Assembly (NCBI GenBank): GCA_038924245.1
Contig: JBCKVB010000002.1
Location: forward strand, 1-64,000
Direction: 5' to 3'
DNA from: SURF-13 sp038924245
GTDB lineage: Bacteria; Pseudomonadota; Gammaproteobacteria; SURF-13
Length of the DNA stretch: 64,000 nucleotides
Both the position numbers and the translations under genes were made by a program. The first letter of the stretch is position 1. Each line of letters opens with the position of its first letter. Shown in pieces: positions 1 to 9,121 of this stretch. The notes beneath the pieces were generated by a model. The model saw nothing but the letters and a program-made list of their open reading frames with translations, was not told where the DNA came from and ran no database searches.

Positions 1-567
1 ATGGTGCGTATGGAAACCCCCGTGTGTGAGTTCGGCAAGCCGGCGCCGGATTTTGCCCTGCCCGGCGTGGACGGCAAGGTGTGGACGCTGGAGCAATGCC
101 GCGGGCGGGACGGCCTCTTGGTGATGTTCATCTGTAATCATTGCCCCTACGTCAAGGCGGTGCGCGAACGCATCGTGCGCGACGCCAGGGAGCTGCTGGA
201 CTACGGCGTCAACGGCGTCGCCATCATGTCCAACGACCCAGCCGATTATCCCGAAGACTCGTTTGAGAATATGCAAAAAGCGGCCAGGGAATACGGCTTC
301 CCGTTTCCCTATCTATGGGATGAGACCCAGGAAGTCGCCAAGGCTTACGGCGCGGTGTGCACACCGGACTTCTTCGGCTACAACGCCAAGCTGGAACTGC
401 AATACCGCGGGCATTTGGACGCCAGCCGCAAGGAGGCCGCGCCGCCCGGCGCGCGCCGCGACCTGTTTGAGGCTATGCGCCAGGCCGCCCTCACCGGCCA
501 GGGGCCGCGCGAGCAGATACCCAGCATGGGCTGTTCCATAAAATGGCGCGGGCAGCCTGACGCGTAA
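1..567 (+). CDS. Thioredoxin-fold (AhpC/TSA-like) redox protein
   Basis: Predicted cytosolic protein of 188 residues with a thioredoxin-type fold. The visible redox pair is C45-N-H-C48 in the motif CNHCPY. A CTP stretch near residue 120 fits the second half of the fold, and the C-terminal PSMGCSIKW is a signature I know from this family of about 185 residues. There is no signal peptide. Thiol-disulfide exchange or peroxide reduction is likely, but the substrate is unknown. ATG codons occur at bases 1 and 10; because the frame begins at the window edge, the true start could lie upstream. It is separated from prk by about 180 bp and is probably a separate unit. Confidence 0.8.
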   Translation: MVRMETPVCEFGKPAPDFALPGVDGKVWTLEQCRGRDGLLVMFICNHCPYVKAVRERIVRDARELLDYGVNGVAIMSNDPADYPEDSFENMQKAAREYGFPFPYLWDETQEVAKAYGAVCTPDFFGYNAKLELQYRGHLDASRKEAAPPGARRDLFEAMRQAALTGQGPREQIPSMGCSIKWRGQPDA

Positions 568-748
568 CCCGCCAAGAGCGGGCGGCTATTGCCGAAAGGC
601 GGCAGGTAAGCGAAAATACTCGCTTTGACCAAGCTGACTTAAAGAAAGCAGCGCAAGCAGCGCGCGGGGCGTTTTCAGGGCCTCCTTAAGGGTCATTGCG
701 GGAGTGAGTCGGCCTCCACGATTTTTATTTTTGTTTAAGGGCAGTGAA

Positions 749-1672
749 ATGAAAAAACCGATCGTACTGGGCATCGTCGGCGACTCCGCCGCGGGCAAGA
801 CCACTATTACCAAAGGCATCGCACAGGTGCTGGGCGAAGAGCGCGTCACCACCATCTGCACCGACGACTACCACAAATATAACCGCAAGGACCGCGCGCG
901 CCTGGGGATAACCGCGTTGCATCCGGACTGCAATTATCTCGACATCATCGAGCAGCATCTGCACCTGCTCAAGAACGGCCAGCCCATCCTCAAGCCGCAC
1001 TACAATCACTCCACCGGCGACTTCGATCCGCCCAACTACGTCGAGGCCAGGGAGTTCATCATCGTCGAGGGGCTGCTGGGTTATTCCAGCAAGGCGATGC
1101 GCGATTGCTACGATGTGAAACTGTTTCTCGCCCCGCCGGAAGAGCTGCGCTTCCAGTGGAAGATGAAGCGCGACACCATCAAGCGCGGCCACACCGCGGA
1201 GGACGTGCGCAAGGAGATGAAGGCGCGCGAGCCTGACTCCGAGGCCTTCATCCGCCCGCAGCGCAAGTGGGCGGACATGGTGATCTCATTTTATCCGCCA
1301 CCCGATCACAAGGAAGAGACCGGCGGCCACCTGAACGCCTCCATCCTGCTGCGCCCCACGCTGCCCACGCATCCCGATTTGTCCAAGGTGCTGGAAGAAG
1401 GCGGCAACGGCATCCGCCTGGCGCTGGATCGCGACATGGAACTGCCCGTGGATCGCCTGGAAATCTCCGGCGCGATCTTGGATAAAAAGGCCAAGCAGTT
1501 GGAGGACTTGCTGTGGAGCTACATCCCCGGCGAGCATCACCACCTGCGTAACGATGGCATCGGCACGATTACCGGCACCACCGGAGAAACGCTGAGGTCC
1601 CACCCGCTCGCGCTTACGCAGCTGCTCATCGCCTATCATCTGCTGACTGCCGCCTCCGACGTCGTTAAGTAA
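749..1672 (+). CDS. prk: Phosphoribulokinase
   Basis: Makes ribulose-1,5-bisphosphate from ribulose-5-phosphate and ATP, the CO2-acceptor step of the Calvin cycle. The 307-residue product has a P-loop at residues 11-18 (GDSAAGKT), then CTDDYHKYNR, YNHSTGDFDPP and the EGLLGYSS region. These resemble the plant/cyanobacterial-like class more than the short hexameric proteobacterial class. I chose ATG 749 because AAGG lies just upstream and because an earlier in-frame start at 704 adds residues unlike the family. It heads a run tkt-gap-pgk-pyk-fba, which supports a role in carbon fixation. No RuBisCO gene is in the window. Confidence 0.95.
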   Translation: MKKPIVLGIVGDSAAGKTTITKGIAQVLGEERVTTICTDDYHKYNRKDRARLGITALHPDCNYLDIIEQHLHLLKNGQPILKPHYNHSTGDFDPPNYVEAREFIIVEGLLGYSSKAMRDCYDVKLFLAPPEELRFQWKMKRDTIKRGHTAEDVRKEMKAREPDSEAFIRPQRKWADMVISFYPPPDHKEETGGHLNASILLRPTLPTHPDLSKVLEEGGNGIRLALDRDMELPVDRLEISGAILDKKAKQLEDLLWSYIPGEHHHLRNDGIGTITGTTGETLRSHPLALTQLLIAYHLLTAASDVVK

Positions 1673-1744
1673 AATACCGGGTGGCGCGGAGCTATCCCGC
1701 CGCATCCGGCAACGGTTTTCGTCTTTGAAATTTAGGAGAAACAC

Positions 1745-3739
1745 ATGTCTTCCCGTAGAGAATTAGCCAACGCCATCCGCGTGCTCAGCATGGACGCGGT
1801 GGAGAAGGCCAAGTCCGGCCACCCCGGCATGCCCATGGGCATGGCCGACATCGCCGAAGTGTTGTGGAATGATTTCCTGAAACACAACCCGGACCATCCC
1901 AAGTGGGCCGACCGCGACCGCTTTATTCTCTCCAACGGCCACGGCTCCATGCTGCATTACACGCTGCTGCACCTGTCCGGCTATGACCTGCCCATGGACG
2001 AGATTAAGCGCTTCCGCCAACTCCATTCCAAAACGCCCGGCCATCCCGAATACGGTTACACGCCGGGCGTCGAGACCACCACCGGCCCGCTGGGGCAGGG
2101 GCTCACCAATGCGGTCGGCATGGCGCTGGCGGAAAAGCTGCTCGCCGGCCAGTTCAACCGGGACGGCCATCACATCGTGGATCACTACACCTACGTGTTT
2201 CTGGGCGACGGCTGTTTGATGGAAGGCATCTCGCACGAGGCCTGCTCGCTCGCGGGCACACTCGGCCTCGGCAAGCTCATCGCGTTCTATGATGACAACG
2301 GCATCTCCATAGACGGCCACGTGGAAGGCTGGTTCACCGACGACACCCCGAAGCGCTTCGAGGCCTACGGCTGGCACGTGGTGCCGGGTGTGGACGGCCA
2401 CAACGCCGACGCGGTGAAGAAGGCGATTCTCGAAGCACGCTCCGTGAACGACAAACCGTCGCTCATCTGCTGCAAGACCGTGATCGGTTTCGGCGCGCCG
2501 AATCTGTGCGGCAGTCACGACTGCCACGGTGCCGCTCTGGGTGAAAAAGAGATTGCCGCCACGCGTGAGAACCTGGGCTGGAAGCACGAGCCGTTTGTCA
2601 TTCCTGACGAGTACTATAAAGGCTTCGATGCGCGCCCCAAAGGCGCCAAGGCGGAGGCGGATTGGAACCAGCGCTTCGCCGCGTACCAAAAGGCTTACCC
2701 GGAGCTGGCCGCGGAGCTGGAGCGCCGGCTCAAGGGCGAACTGCCCCAGGACTGGGCGCAAAAGGCGGATGAGTTTATCAAGGCGGTGGACGCCAAGGCC
2801 GAGACCATCGCCACGCGCAAGGCTTCGCAAAACACACTGAACGGCTTTGGCCCGCTGTTACCCGAACTACTCGGCGGCTCGGCGGATTTGGCCGGTTCGA
2901 ATCTTACTATCTGGAAGGGATCCAAAGGTGTCAGCAATACCGTCTCCGACGGTAACTACATTTACTACGGCGTGCGCGAATTCGGCATGTCGGCGATCAT
3001 GAACGGCATCGCGCTGCACGGTGGATTCATCCCCTACGGCGCGACGTTCCTCACGTTCTCCGAGTACGCACGCAACGCGCTGCGCATGGCGGCGCTGATG
3101 AAGCAGCGCGTGCTGTTCGTTTACACCCACGACTCCATTGGCATGGGCGAAGACGGCCCCACGCACCAGCCGGTGGAGCAGACCGCGACCCTGCGCCTGA
3201 TGCCCAACATGCAGGTGTGGCGTCCGTGCGACGCGGTGGAGTCCGCCGTGGCGTGGAAGTGCGCCCTCGAGCGCAAGGACGGACCTTCCAGCCTGATCTT
3301 CTCGCGCCAGAATCTGCCGCATCAGAAGCGCGACGAGCAACAGATCGCCGCCATCGCGCGCGGTGGTTATGTGCTGTTTGAGGCCGAGTATCCGGTACAG
3401 GCGATCATCATTGCCACCGGCTCTGAAATCGCGCTCGCCACCGCCGCCGCTCGCGAATTGAATGACCGCGGCTTCGGTATTCGCGTCGTGTCCATGCCGT
3501 GTACGCAGTTGTTCGACGCGCAGGATGAAGCCTACCGCGAATCGGTGCTGCCCAAGGTGATCAAGGAGCGCGTGGTGGTCGAGGCGGGCGTGACCGACGG
3601 CTGGGCCAAATATGTCGGGTTCGAGGGCAAGGTGATCGGCATCAACCGCTTCGGCGAGTCCGCCCCGGGGGGTGAGTTGTTCAAGCACTTCGGTTTCACC
3701 ACGGAGAAAGTGATAGAGGCGGTGACGGATTTACTATAA
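1745..3739 (+). CDS. tkt: Transketolase
   Basis: Thiamine-diphosphate enzyme of 664 residues that moves two-carbon units between sugar phosphates in the Calvin and pentose phosphate pathways. Visible hallmarks are SGHPG at about residues 24-28, NGHGS near 64-68, the ThDP/Mg motif beginning GDG at 154-156, and the EDGPTHQPVEQ segment of the pyrimidine-binding domain. Length is normal for the family. A good ribosome site (AGGAGA) precedes ATG 1745. It lies 72 bp after prk on the same strand and 144 bp before gap, so it is likely part of a cbb-type cluster. Confidence 0.97.
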   Translation: MSSRRELANAIRVLSMDAVEKAKSGHPGMPMGMADIAEVLWNDFLKHNPDHPKWADRDRFILSNGHGSMLHYTLLHLSGYDLPMDEIKRFRQLHSKTPGHPEYGYTPGVETTTGPLGQGLTNAVGMALAEKLLAGQFNRDGHHIVDHYTYVFLGDGCLMEGISHEACSLAGTLGLGKLIAFYDDNGISIDGHVEGWFTDDTPKRFEAYGWHVVPGVDGHNADAVKKAILEARSVNDKPSLICCKTVIGFGAPNLCGSHDCHGAALGEKEIAATRENLGWKHEPFVIPDEYYKGFDARPKGAKAEADWNQRFAAYQKAYPELAAELERRLKGELPQDWAQKADEFIKAVDAKAETIATRKASQNTLNGFGPLLPELLGGSADLAGSNLTIWKGSKGVSNTVSDGNYIYYGVREFGMSAIMNGIALHGGFIPYGATFLTFSEYARNALRMAALMKQRVLFVYTHDSIGMGEDGPTHQPVEQTATLRLMPNMQVWRPCDAVESAVAWKCALERKDGPSSLIFSRQNLPHQKRDEQQIAAIARGGYVLFEAEYPVQAIIIATGSEIALATAAARELNDRGFGIRVVSMPCTQLFDAQDEAYRESVLPKVIKERVVVEAGVTDGWAKYVGFEGKVIGINRFGESAPGGELFKHFGFTTEKVIEAVTDLL

Positions 3740-3742
3740 CTA

Positions 3743-3833
3743 CAGATACAAGAGAAACAGATACAAGAGAAAAGATAAAAGAGAAAAGTAAATGTAAATT
3801 TTACTGAATTTTGCTCTTGTATCTTTTCTCTGC
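3743..3833. repeat. 15-bp tandem repeats with an inverted copy, tkt-gap gap
   Basis: Two exact 15-bp units (CAGATACAAGAGAAA) sit head to tail at 3743-3757 and 3758-3772, with a diverged third unit after them. An inverted match to AGATACAAGAG lies at 3814-3824, so the RNA can fold into a long hairpin. It may act as a processing or termination structure between tkt and gap. The style resembles the CAAGTAGCAAG repeats elsewhere in the window. Confidence 0.75.
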
Positions 3834-3883
3834 TTTAAGCAGGGATTTGCACGCAATTTTTTAGCAATCTTTTGGAGAGTATT

Positions 3884-4894
3884 ATGGCAATTAAAGTGGC
3901 AATCAACGGCTATGGCCGCATTGGACGCAACGTGTTGCGCGCGGTGTATGAAGGCAAGCGTAATAAAGACATCCAGATCGTGGCGATAAACGATCTCGGC
4001 AACGCCGAGACCAACGCCTACCTTACGCAGTACGACACGGTGCATGGGAAGTTCCCCGGCACGGTGAGCGTGGAAGGCGATTTCATGATCGTGAACGGCG
4101 ACAAGATTCGTGTCTGCTCCGAGCGCGATCCGTCGAAGCTGCCGTGGGGCGAGCTGGGCGTGGACGTGGTGCATGAGTGCACCGGCATCTTCACTACCAA
4201 GGACAAGGCCGGCCTGCACCTCAAGGCGGGCGCGAAGAAGGTCATCATCTCCGCGCCGTGCACCGATGTGGACGCGACCATCGTGTACGGCGTGAACCAC
4301 AAAGTCCTGAAGAGCAGTGACACGGTGATTTCCAACGGCTCCTGCACCACCAACTGCCTGGCACCGCTCATTGCACCGCTGCATGAAAAGATCGGCATCG
4401 TGCACGGCCTGATGACCACGATACACAGCTATACCAACGACCAGGTGCTGACCGACGTGTATCACAGCGATCTGCGCCGCGCGCGCTCGGCGACCATGTC
4501 GCAGATTCCAACCAAGACCGGCGCCGCCGCCGCTATCGGCCTGGTGTTGCCGGAACTCGCCGGCAAGCTCGACGGCTTTGCGGTGCGTGTGCCGACCATC
4601 AATGTGTCGCTCGTGGATTTGACCTTTGTCGCCGCACGCGAAACCAGCGTGAGCGAGATCAACGCCATCATGAAAGAGGCGGCCAACGGCGAGTTGAAAG
4701 GCGTGTTAAACTACAACGACAAGCCGCTGGTGTCGGTGGACTTCAACCACGACCCGGCCTCCAGCACCTATGATGCGACGCTGACCAAGGTCGTTGACGG
4801 CAAGCTGGTCAAGGTGCTCGCCTGGTACGACAACGAGTGGGGTTTCTCCAACCGCATGTTGGACACCACCGTCGCGTTGATGAATGCTAAATAA
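3884..4894 (+). CDS. gap: Glyceraldehyde-3-phosphate dehydrogenase, type I
   Basis: Interconverts glyceraldehyde-3-phosphate and 1,3-bisphosphoglycerate. The 336-residue product shows the Rossmann start INGYGRIGRN (residues 7-16), an Asp in the AINDLG loop near residue 37 that favours NAD(H), and the catalytic C154 within SNGSCTTNC. The active-site His lies in TTIHSYTND. ATG 3884 follows GGAGAG at a good distance; an in-frame ATG 12 bases upstream is less likely. It is followed by pgk after a structured intergenic repeat. With a single gap gene visible, it probably serves both Calvin and glycolytic flux, which is an inference. Confidence 0.97.
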   Translation: MAIKVAINGYGRIGRNVLRAVYEGKRNKDIQIVAINDLGNAETNAYLTQYDTVHGKFPGTVSVEGDFMIVNGDKIRVCSERDPSKLPWGELGVDVVHECTGIFTTKDKAGLHLKAGAKKVIISAPCTDVDATIVYGVNHKVLKSSDTVISNGSCTTNCLAPLIAPLHEKIGIVHGLMTTIHSYTNDQVLTDVYHSDLRRARSATMSQIPTKTGAAAAIGLVLPELAGKLDGFAVRVPTINVSLVDLTFVAARETSVSEINAIMKEAANGELKGVLNYNDKPLVSVDFNHDPASSTYDATLTKVVDGKLVKVLAWYDNEWGFSNRMLDTTVALMNAK

Positions 4895-4897
4895 AAT

Positions 4898-4965
4898 GTA
4901 GGTCGGTTCAAGCGCGTAGCGCGGAACCGACTTATGTCTGATCCGCTACGCTTGATCCGACCTAC
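4898..4965. repeat. Two-hairpin GTAGGTC repeat, gap-pgk
   Basis: A 68-bp palindromic unit bounded by GTAGGTCGG and CCGACCTAC. The first half folds as GGTTC/GAACC. It belongs to a family also seen at 6192-6250, 14155-14221, 18630-18696 and 27108-27152, with a half copy near 8970-9002. Confidence 0.8.
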
Positions 4966-4983
4966 CTATAAAAAGAGCCAACC

Positions 4984-6195
4984 ATGTCAATCATCAAACT
5001 GGAAGAACTGGGAAATTTAACCGGCATGCGCGTGTTGATCCGCTGCGATCTCAACGTGCCCATGAAGAACGGCGAGATCACCGACGAGACGCGCATCTAC
5101 GCCTCGGTGCCGACCATCGAGTACGCGAGGATGGTGGGCGCGAAGGTGATGGTGATGTCGCACCTGGGCAGGCCGGAAGAAGGCGTGTACGATGAAAAGT
5201 TTTCGCTTGCGCCGATTGCCGAGAAACTCTCCGAGCATCTCGGTAAAAAGGTGCGCCTGGTGAAGGACTGGCTGAACGGCGTGGAGGTCGAGAACGGCGA
5301 GGTGGTGCTGTTGGAAAACGTGCGCTTCAACAAGGGCGAAGAGGCCAACGACGATGCGCTGGCGAAAAAGATGGCCGCGTTGTGCGACGTGTTCATCATG
5401 GACGCCTTCGGCACCGCGCACCGCGCTCAGGCTTCCACGCACGGTGTGGCCAAATACGCGCCGGTCGCCTGCGCCGGACCGCTGCTGTGGAAGGAACTCA
5501 AGGTCCTGCACACGGCGTTTAAAGCCCCGGCGCGTCCCATGGTGGCGATAGTCGGCGGCTCCAAGGTGTCGTCCAAGCTCGCCGTGCTGGAGACCCTGTC
5601 CGAGGTCGTGGATCAATTGATCGTGGGCGGCGGCATCGCCAACACCTTTATCGCCGCGGCGGGTTACAACGTGGGCAAGTCGCTGCACGAGCCGGACTTG
5701 ATCCCGGTCGCCAGGCGCTTGTCGGAAAAGGCCAAGGCGCGCGGCGCGGAGATACCCGTGCCGGTGGACGTGGTGTGCGCCAAGGAATTTTCCGAAACCG
5801 CCAAGGGTACGTTGAAGGACGTGGACCAGGTCGCTGACGATGACATGATACTGGACATCGGCCCGAAGACCGCCGCGCGTTTGGTGGACATGCTGAAAAA
5901 TGCCAGGACCATCGTATGGAACGGCCCGGTGGGCGTGTTTGAATTCGACGAGTTCAACGCCGGCACCGAAACCTTGGCGCGCGCCATTGCCGCCAGCCCC
6001 GCGTTCTCGCTCGCGGGCGGCGGCGACACGCTCGCGGCCATCGCCAAATACGACATTGAACACATGATTACCTATATCTCCACCGGCGGCGGTGCGTTTC
6101 TGGAATTCATGGAAGGCAAAACCTTGCCCGCGGTGGAGATTCTGGAACAGCGCGGAAAAGAGACGGCAGCAAGTGGTAAGTCTAAGTCATCGTAG
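4984..6195 (+). CDS. pgk: Phosphoglycerate kinase
   Basis: Transfers phosphate between ATP and 3-phosphoglycerate, acting in the Calvin direction and in glycolysis. The 403-residue product has the substrate-binding RCDLNVP motif at residues 20-26, SHLGRPEE near 60, VGGSKVSSK in the middle and the nucleotide-site GGGDTLAA near residue 340. Length is typical or slightly long. The last codons read into the next intergenic repeat, so the C-terminal tail SGKSKSS may be partly repeat-encoded. It lies between gap and pyk. Confidence 0.97.
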   Translation: MSIIKLEELGNLTGMRVLIRCDLNVPMKNGEITDETRIYASVPTIEYARMVGAKVMVMSHLGRPEEGVYDEKFSLAPIAEKLSEHLGKKVRLVKDWLNGVEVENGEVVLLENVRFNKGEEANDDALAKKMAALCDVFIMDAFGTAHRAQASTHGVAKYAPVACAGPLLWKELKVLHTAFKAPARPMVAIVGGSKVSSKLAVLETLSEVVDQLIVGGGIANTFIAAAGYNVGKSLHEPDLIPVARRLSEKAKARGAEIPVPVDVVCAKEFSETAKGTLKDVDQVADDDMILDIGPKTAARLVDMLKNARTIVWNGPVGVFEFDEFNAGTETLARAIAASPAFSLAGGGDTLAAIAKYDIEHMITYISTGGGAFLEFMEGKTLPAVEILEQRGKETAASGKSKSS

Positions 6196-6250
6196 GTCAC
6201 GTTGCGCAGCAACGTGACAGAATGTCAGGTAGCTGACGTAGCCTGACCTG
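6192..6250. repeat. Two-hairpin GTAGGTC repeat, pgk-pyk
   Basis: A 59-bp copy that overlaps the pgk stop codon (TAG at 6193-6195). It folds as CACGTTGC/GCAACGTG followed by CAGG/CCTG, which is the same two-stem design as 18630-18696 read in the reverse direction. Confidence 0.75.
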
Positions 6251-6256
6251 CTAATT

Positions 6257-7696
6257 ATGCTAAGACGCACTAAAATCGTCGCCACTATCGGCCCCGCCAC
6301 CGATGATCCGAAGGTGCTGGATCGGATGATCGAGGCGGGCGTGGACGTGGTGCGCGTCAATTTCTCCCACGGTGAGCCCGAACAGCAGCGCCTGCGCGCC
6401 GAGACGGTGCTGAACCGCGCGCGCGCCTACGGCAGACAGATCGGTGTGCTGGCCGATTTGCAAGGCCCGAAAATCCGCATTGAGCGTTTCAAGCAAGGCA
6501 AGATCACCCTGCGGGAGGGAGACAAGTTCACCCTTGATGCGCGCTGCAAGCAGGATGAGGGGACGCAAGAGCGCGTCGGCATCGTCTACAAAGAGCTGGT
6601 GCAGGATGTTCGCCGCGGCGATAACCTGCTGCTCGATGACGGACGCATCGTGCTGTGGGTGGAGCAGGTAGAGGACCATGAGATACGCTGCCGGGTGGTG
6701 GTGGGCGGGGGGCTATCGAATAACAAGGGCATCAACCGTCAGGGCGGAGGCTTGAGCGCGCCCACGCTCACCGACAAGGATCGCGCCGACATCAAGACCG
6801 CGGCGGCGATGCAGGCCGATTACCTGGCGGTATCTTTTCCACGCACCGCCGAAGACATCCACGAAGCGCGCCGCCTGTTTCAAGCCGCGGGCGGCACCGG
6901 CGGCATCGTGGCCAAGATCGAGCGCGCCGAGGCGCTGAACTGTCTCGAGGAGATCATCGAGGCGAGCGACGTGGTGATGATCGCGCGCGGTGATCTGGGC
7001 GTGGAGATCGGCGACGCCGCGCTGCCGCCGGTGCAGAAGCGCATCATCCAGCTCGCGCGCACCCTGAATCGCGTGGTGATTACCGCCACGCAGATGATGG
7101 AGAGCATGATCGAAAGCCCCATCCCGACGCGCGCCGAGGTGTTCGACGTGGCGAACGCGGTGCTGGACGGCACCGACGCGGTGATGCTCTCGGCCGAGAC
7201 CGCGACCGGCAAATATCCCGACAAGGCGGTGGCGGCGATGGATCGCATCTGCCGCGAGGCGGAGAAGCAGCGCGTGACGTGCGTCTCCGATCACCGCATT
7301 GATACCGAATTCAAGCGCATAGACGAGGCCATCGCCATGGCCACCATGTACACCGCCAACCACCTGGGCGCGAAGGCGATCATCGCGCTCACCGAATCCG
7401 GCTCCACACCGCTGTGGATGTCGCGCATCAGTTCCGGCATCCCCATCTTCGCCCTCACCAAGCACGCCGAGACGCGGCGCAAGGTGACGATCTACCGCGG
7501 CGTGTATCCGGTGAGCTTCGACATCCCCAGCACCAATCACGCCGAGGTCAATAAAGAAGCGGTGGATGAGCTGGTGCGCAGGGGCGTGGTGCGCGAGGGC
7601 GATCTGCTTATCATCACCAAGGGCGATCTCATGGGCATGCACGGCGGCACCAACGCCATGAAGATCGTGCGCGTGGGGGATATGGTCGCGCCATAA
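6257..7696 (+). CDS. pyk: Pyruvate kinase
   Basis: Converts phosphoenolpyruvate and ADP to pyruvate and ATP. The 479-residue product begins RRTKIVATIGPA, and has NFSHG near residue 36, AKIERAEAL, MIARGDLGVEI and the signature ITATQMMESMI, then a C-terminal regulatory domain ending near ITKGDLMGMHGGTNAMK. The length fits the family. It sits between pgk and fba, linking fixed carbon to lower glycolysis. No strong ribosome site is visible before ATG 6257, where the upstream bases belong to a palindromic repeat. Confidence 0.96.
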   Translation: MLRRTKIVATIGPATDDPKVLDRMIEAGVDVVRVNFSHGEPEQQRLRAETVLNRARAYGRQIGVLADLQGPKIRIERFKQGKITLREGDKFTLDARCKQDEGTQERVGIVYKELVQDVRRGDNLLLDDGRIVLWVEQVEDHEIRCRVVVGGGLSNNKGINRQGGGLSAPTLTDKDRADIKTAAAMQADYLAVSFPRTAEDIHEARRLFQAAGGTGGIVAKIERAEALNCLEEIIEASDVVMIARGDLGVEIGDAALPPVQKRIIQLARTLNRVVITATQMMESMIESPIPTRAEVFDVANAVLDGTDAVMLSAETATGKYPDKAVAAMDRICREAEKQRVTCVSDHRIDTEFKRIDEAIAMATMYTANHLGAKAIIALTESGSTPLWMSRISSGIPIFALTKHAETRRKVTIYRGVYPVSFDIPSTNHAEVNKEAVDELVRRGVVREGDLLIITKGDLMGMHGGTNAMKIVRVGDMVAP

Positions 7697-7787
7697 AATA
7701 CCGTATCCGGCGCACTACCTAAACGGTGTGTGACGCTATACAATAACCTGACTCAGAAATCCACACAGCCTTAAAAGGAGTTCCACA

Positions 7788-8885
7788 ATGCCCTTTATTT
7801 CCATGCGCCAATTACTCGATCACGCCGCCGAACACGGCTACTGTGTGCCCGCCTACAACGTCAACAACATGGAGCAGATGCACTCCATCATGCAGGCCGC
7901 CGATGCGGTCAATGCGCCGGTCATCATGCAGGCCTCCGCCGGCGCGCGCTCCTATGCGGGCGAACCGTTCCTGCGCCATTTGATGTGGGCGGCGGTCGAG
8001 ATGTATCCGCACATCCCCATCGTCATGCACCAGGATCACGGCGCGTCGCCCGAGGTGTGCATACGCTCCATCCAGAGCGGCTTCACCTCGGTGATGATGG
8101 ACGGCTCGCTCAAGGAAGACATGAAGACGCCGGCGTCTTACGAATACAACGCCGAAGTCACGCGCAAGGTAGTCGAAATCGCGCACGCCTGCGGCGTGTC
8201 GGTGGAAGGCGAGCTCGGCTGCCTGGGTTCGCTGGAGAGCGGCAAGATGGGCGAGGAAGACGGTCATGGCTCCGATGAGACGCTCGATCACTCCCAGTTG
8301 CTCACCGACCCGGAAGAGGCCGCGCAGTTCGTCGCCGACACCAAGGTGGACAGCCTCGCCATCGCCATCGGCACCAGCCACGGCGCGTACAAATTCACCC
8401 GTCCACCGACTGGCGATATCCTCGACATCCAGCGCATCAAGGAAATTCACGCGCGCATCCCCGACACGCATCTGGTGATGCACGGCTCGTCTTCGGTGCC
8501 GCAGGAGTGGCTGGAGATCATCAACAAATACGGCGGCGACATCCGCGAGACCTACGGCGTGCCGGTGAAGGAAATCCAGGAAGGCATCAAGCACGGCGTG
8601 CGCAAGGTCAACATCGACACCGACTTGCGCCTCGCCGCCACCGGCGCCATGCGCAAGGCGATGGCGGAAGACCCGTCCGAGTTCGACCCGCGCAAATTCT
8701 TCAAGGCCGCCACCAAGGCGATGATGGAAATCTGCAAGGCGCGCTTTGAAGCGTTCGGTTGCGCCGGTCAGGCCGCCAAGATCAAACCCGTCAACCTGGA
8801 AATCATGACCAAGCGCTACGCCAAGGGCGAGCTCGACCCGCGCGTTACCGCGAGCAAAGCCAAGGCAGCGGCGGGCAAGCGCTGA
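7788..8885 (+). CDS. fba: Class II fructose-bisphosphate aldolase, Calvin-cycle subtype
   Basis: Zinc-dependent aldolase of 365 residues that joins dihydroxyacetone phosphate with glyceraldehyde-3-phosphate (or erythrose-4-phosphate in the Calvin cycle). Visible features are the metal and substrate region MHQDHGASPEVC, VEGELGCLGSLESG, AIGTSHGAYKF, MHGSSSVP and VNIDTDLRLA. The length and insertions match the CbbA-like subtype rather than E. coli FbaA. AAAAGGAG lies eight bases before ATG 7788. It closes the cluster and is followed 28 bases later by a strong terminator. Confidence 0.96.
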   Translation: MPFISMRQLLDHAAEHGYCVPAYNVNNMEQMHSIMQAADAVNAPVIMQASAGARSYAGEPFLRHLMWAAVEMYPHIPIVMHQDHGASPEVCIRSIQSGFTSVMMDGSLKEDMKTPASYEYNAEVTRKVVEIAHACGVSVEGELGCLGSLESGKMGEEDGHGSDETLDHSQLLTDPEEAAQFVADTKVDSLAIAIGTSHGAYKFTRPPTGDILDIQRIKEIHARIPDTHLVMHGSSSVPQEWLEIINKYGGDIRETYGVPVKEIQEGIKHGVRKVNIDTDLRLAATGAMRKAMAEDPSEFDPRKFFKAATKAMMEICKARFEAFGCAGQAAKIKPVNLEIMTKRYAKGELDPRVTASKAKAAAGKR

Positions 8886-8910
8886 TACTTAACAAGATGG
8901 TTGGAACAAA

Positions 8911-8944
8911 AAACCCCGTGCAGCAAGCTGCACGGGGTTTTTTG
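8911..8944 (+). terminator. Intrinsic terminator after fba
   Basis: A perfect 10-bp stem, CCCCGTGCAG (8914-8923) with CTGCACGGGG (8928-8937), is followed by a run of seven Ts. It also has an A-run on the upstream side. This is the clearest Rho-independent terminator in the window and ends the prk-to-fba run. Confidence 0.93.
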
Positions 8945-8969
8945 TTACGGCTGAGTTACGGTTTTTTGG

Positions 8970-9112
8970 GTATCGGATCCGCTACGCTTGATCCGACCTA
9001 CATTATTACGAGAAAAGAACCCCCTGAACTCCCTGTGGTTTGCAAATAATTAGCAAGCGTAGCGTGCGCTGTGCGCACGAAACACCACGCCATGAAATGG
9101 CGTGCACAGCGC
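8970..9112. repeat. Half copy of the GTAGGTC repeat and a GTAGCG palindrome
   Basis: The first part (to about 9002) repeats the right half of the gap-pgk element, ending GATCCGACCTAC. The second part (9059-9112) begins GTAGCGTGCG and forms GTGCGC/GCGCAC and ACGCCAT/ATGGCGT stems. A related unit lies at 45654-45713. No gene was seen here. Confidence 0.6.
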
Positions 9113-9121
9113 ATTCCACGT

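Noticed and set aside
1763..2830. A 355-codon minus-strand frame inside tkt, and similar ones opposite pgk, pyk, fba and parE
   Set aside because: They mirror strongly conserved plus-strand enzymes, have shadow-like composition, and lack ribosome sites.
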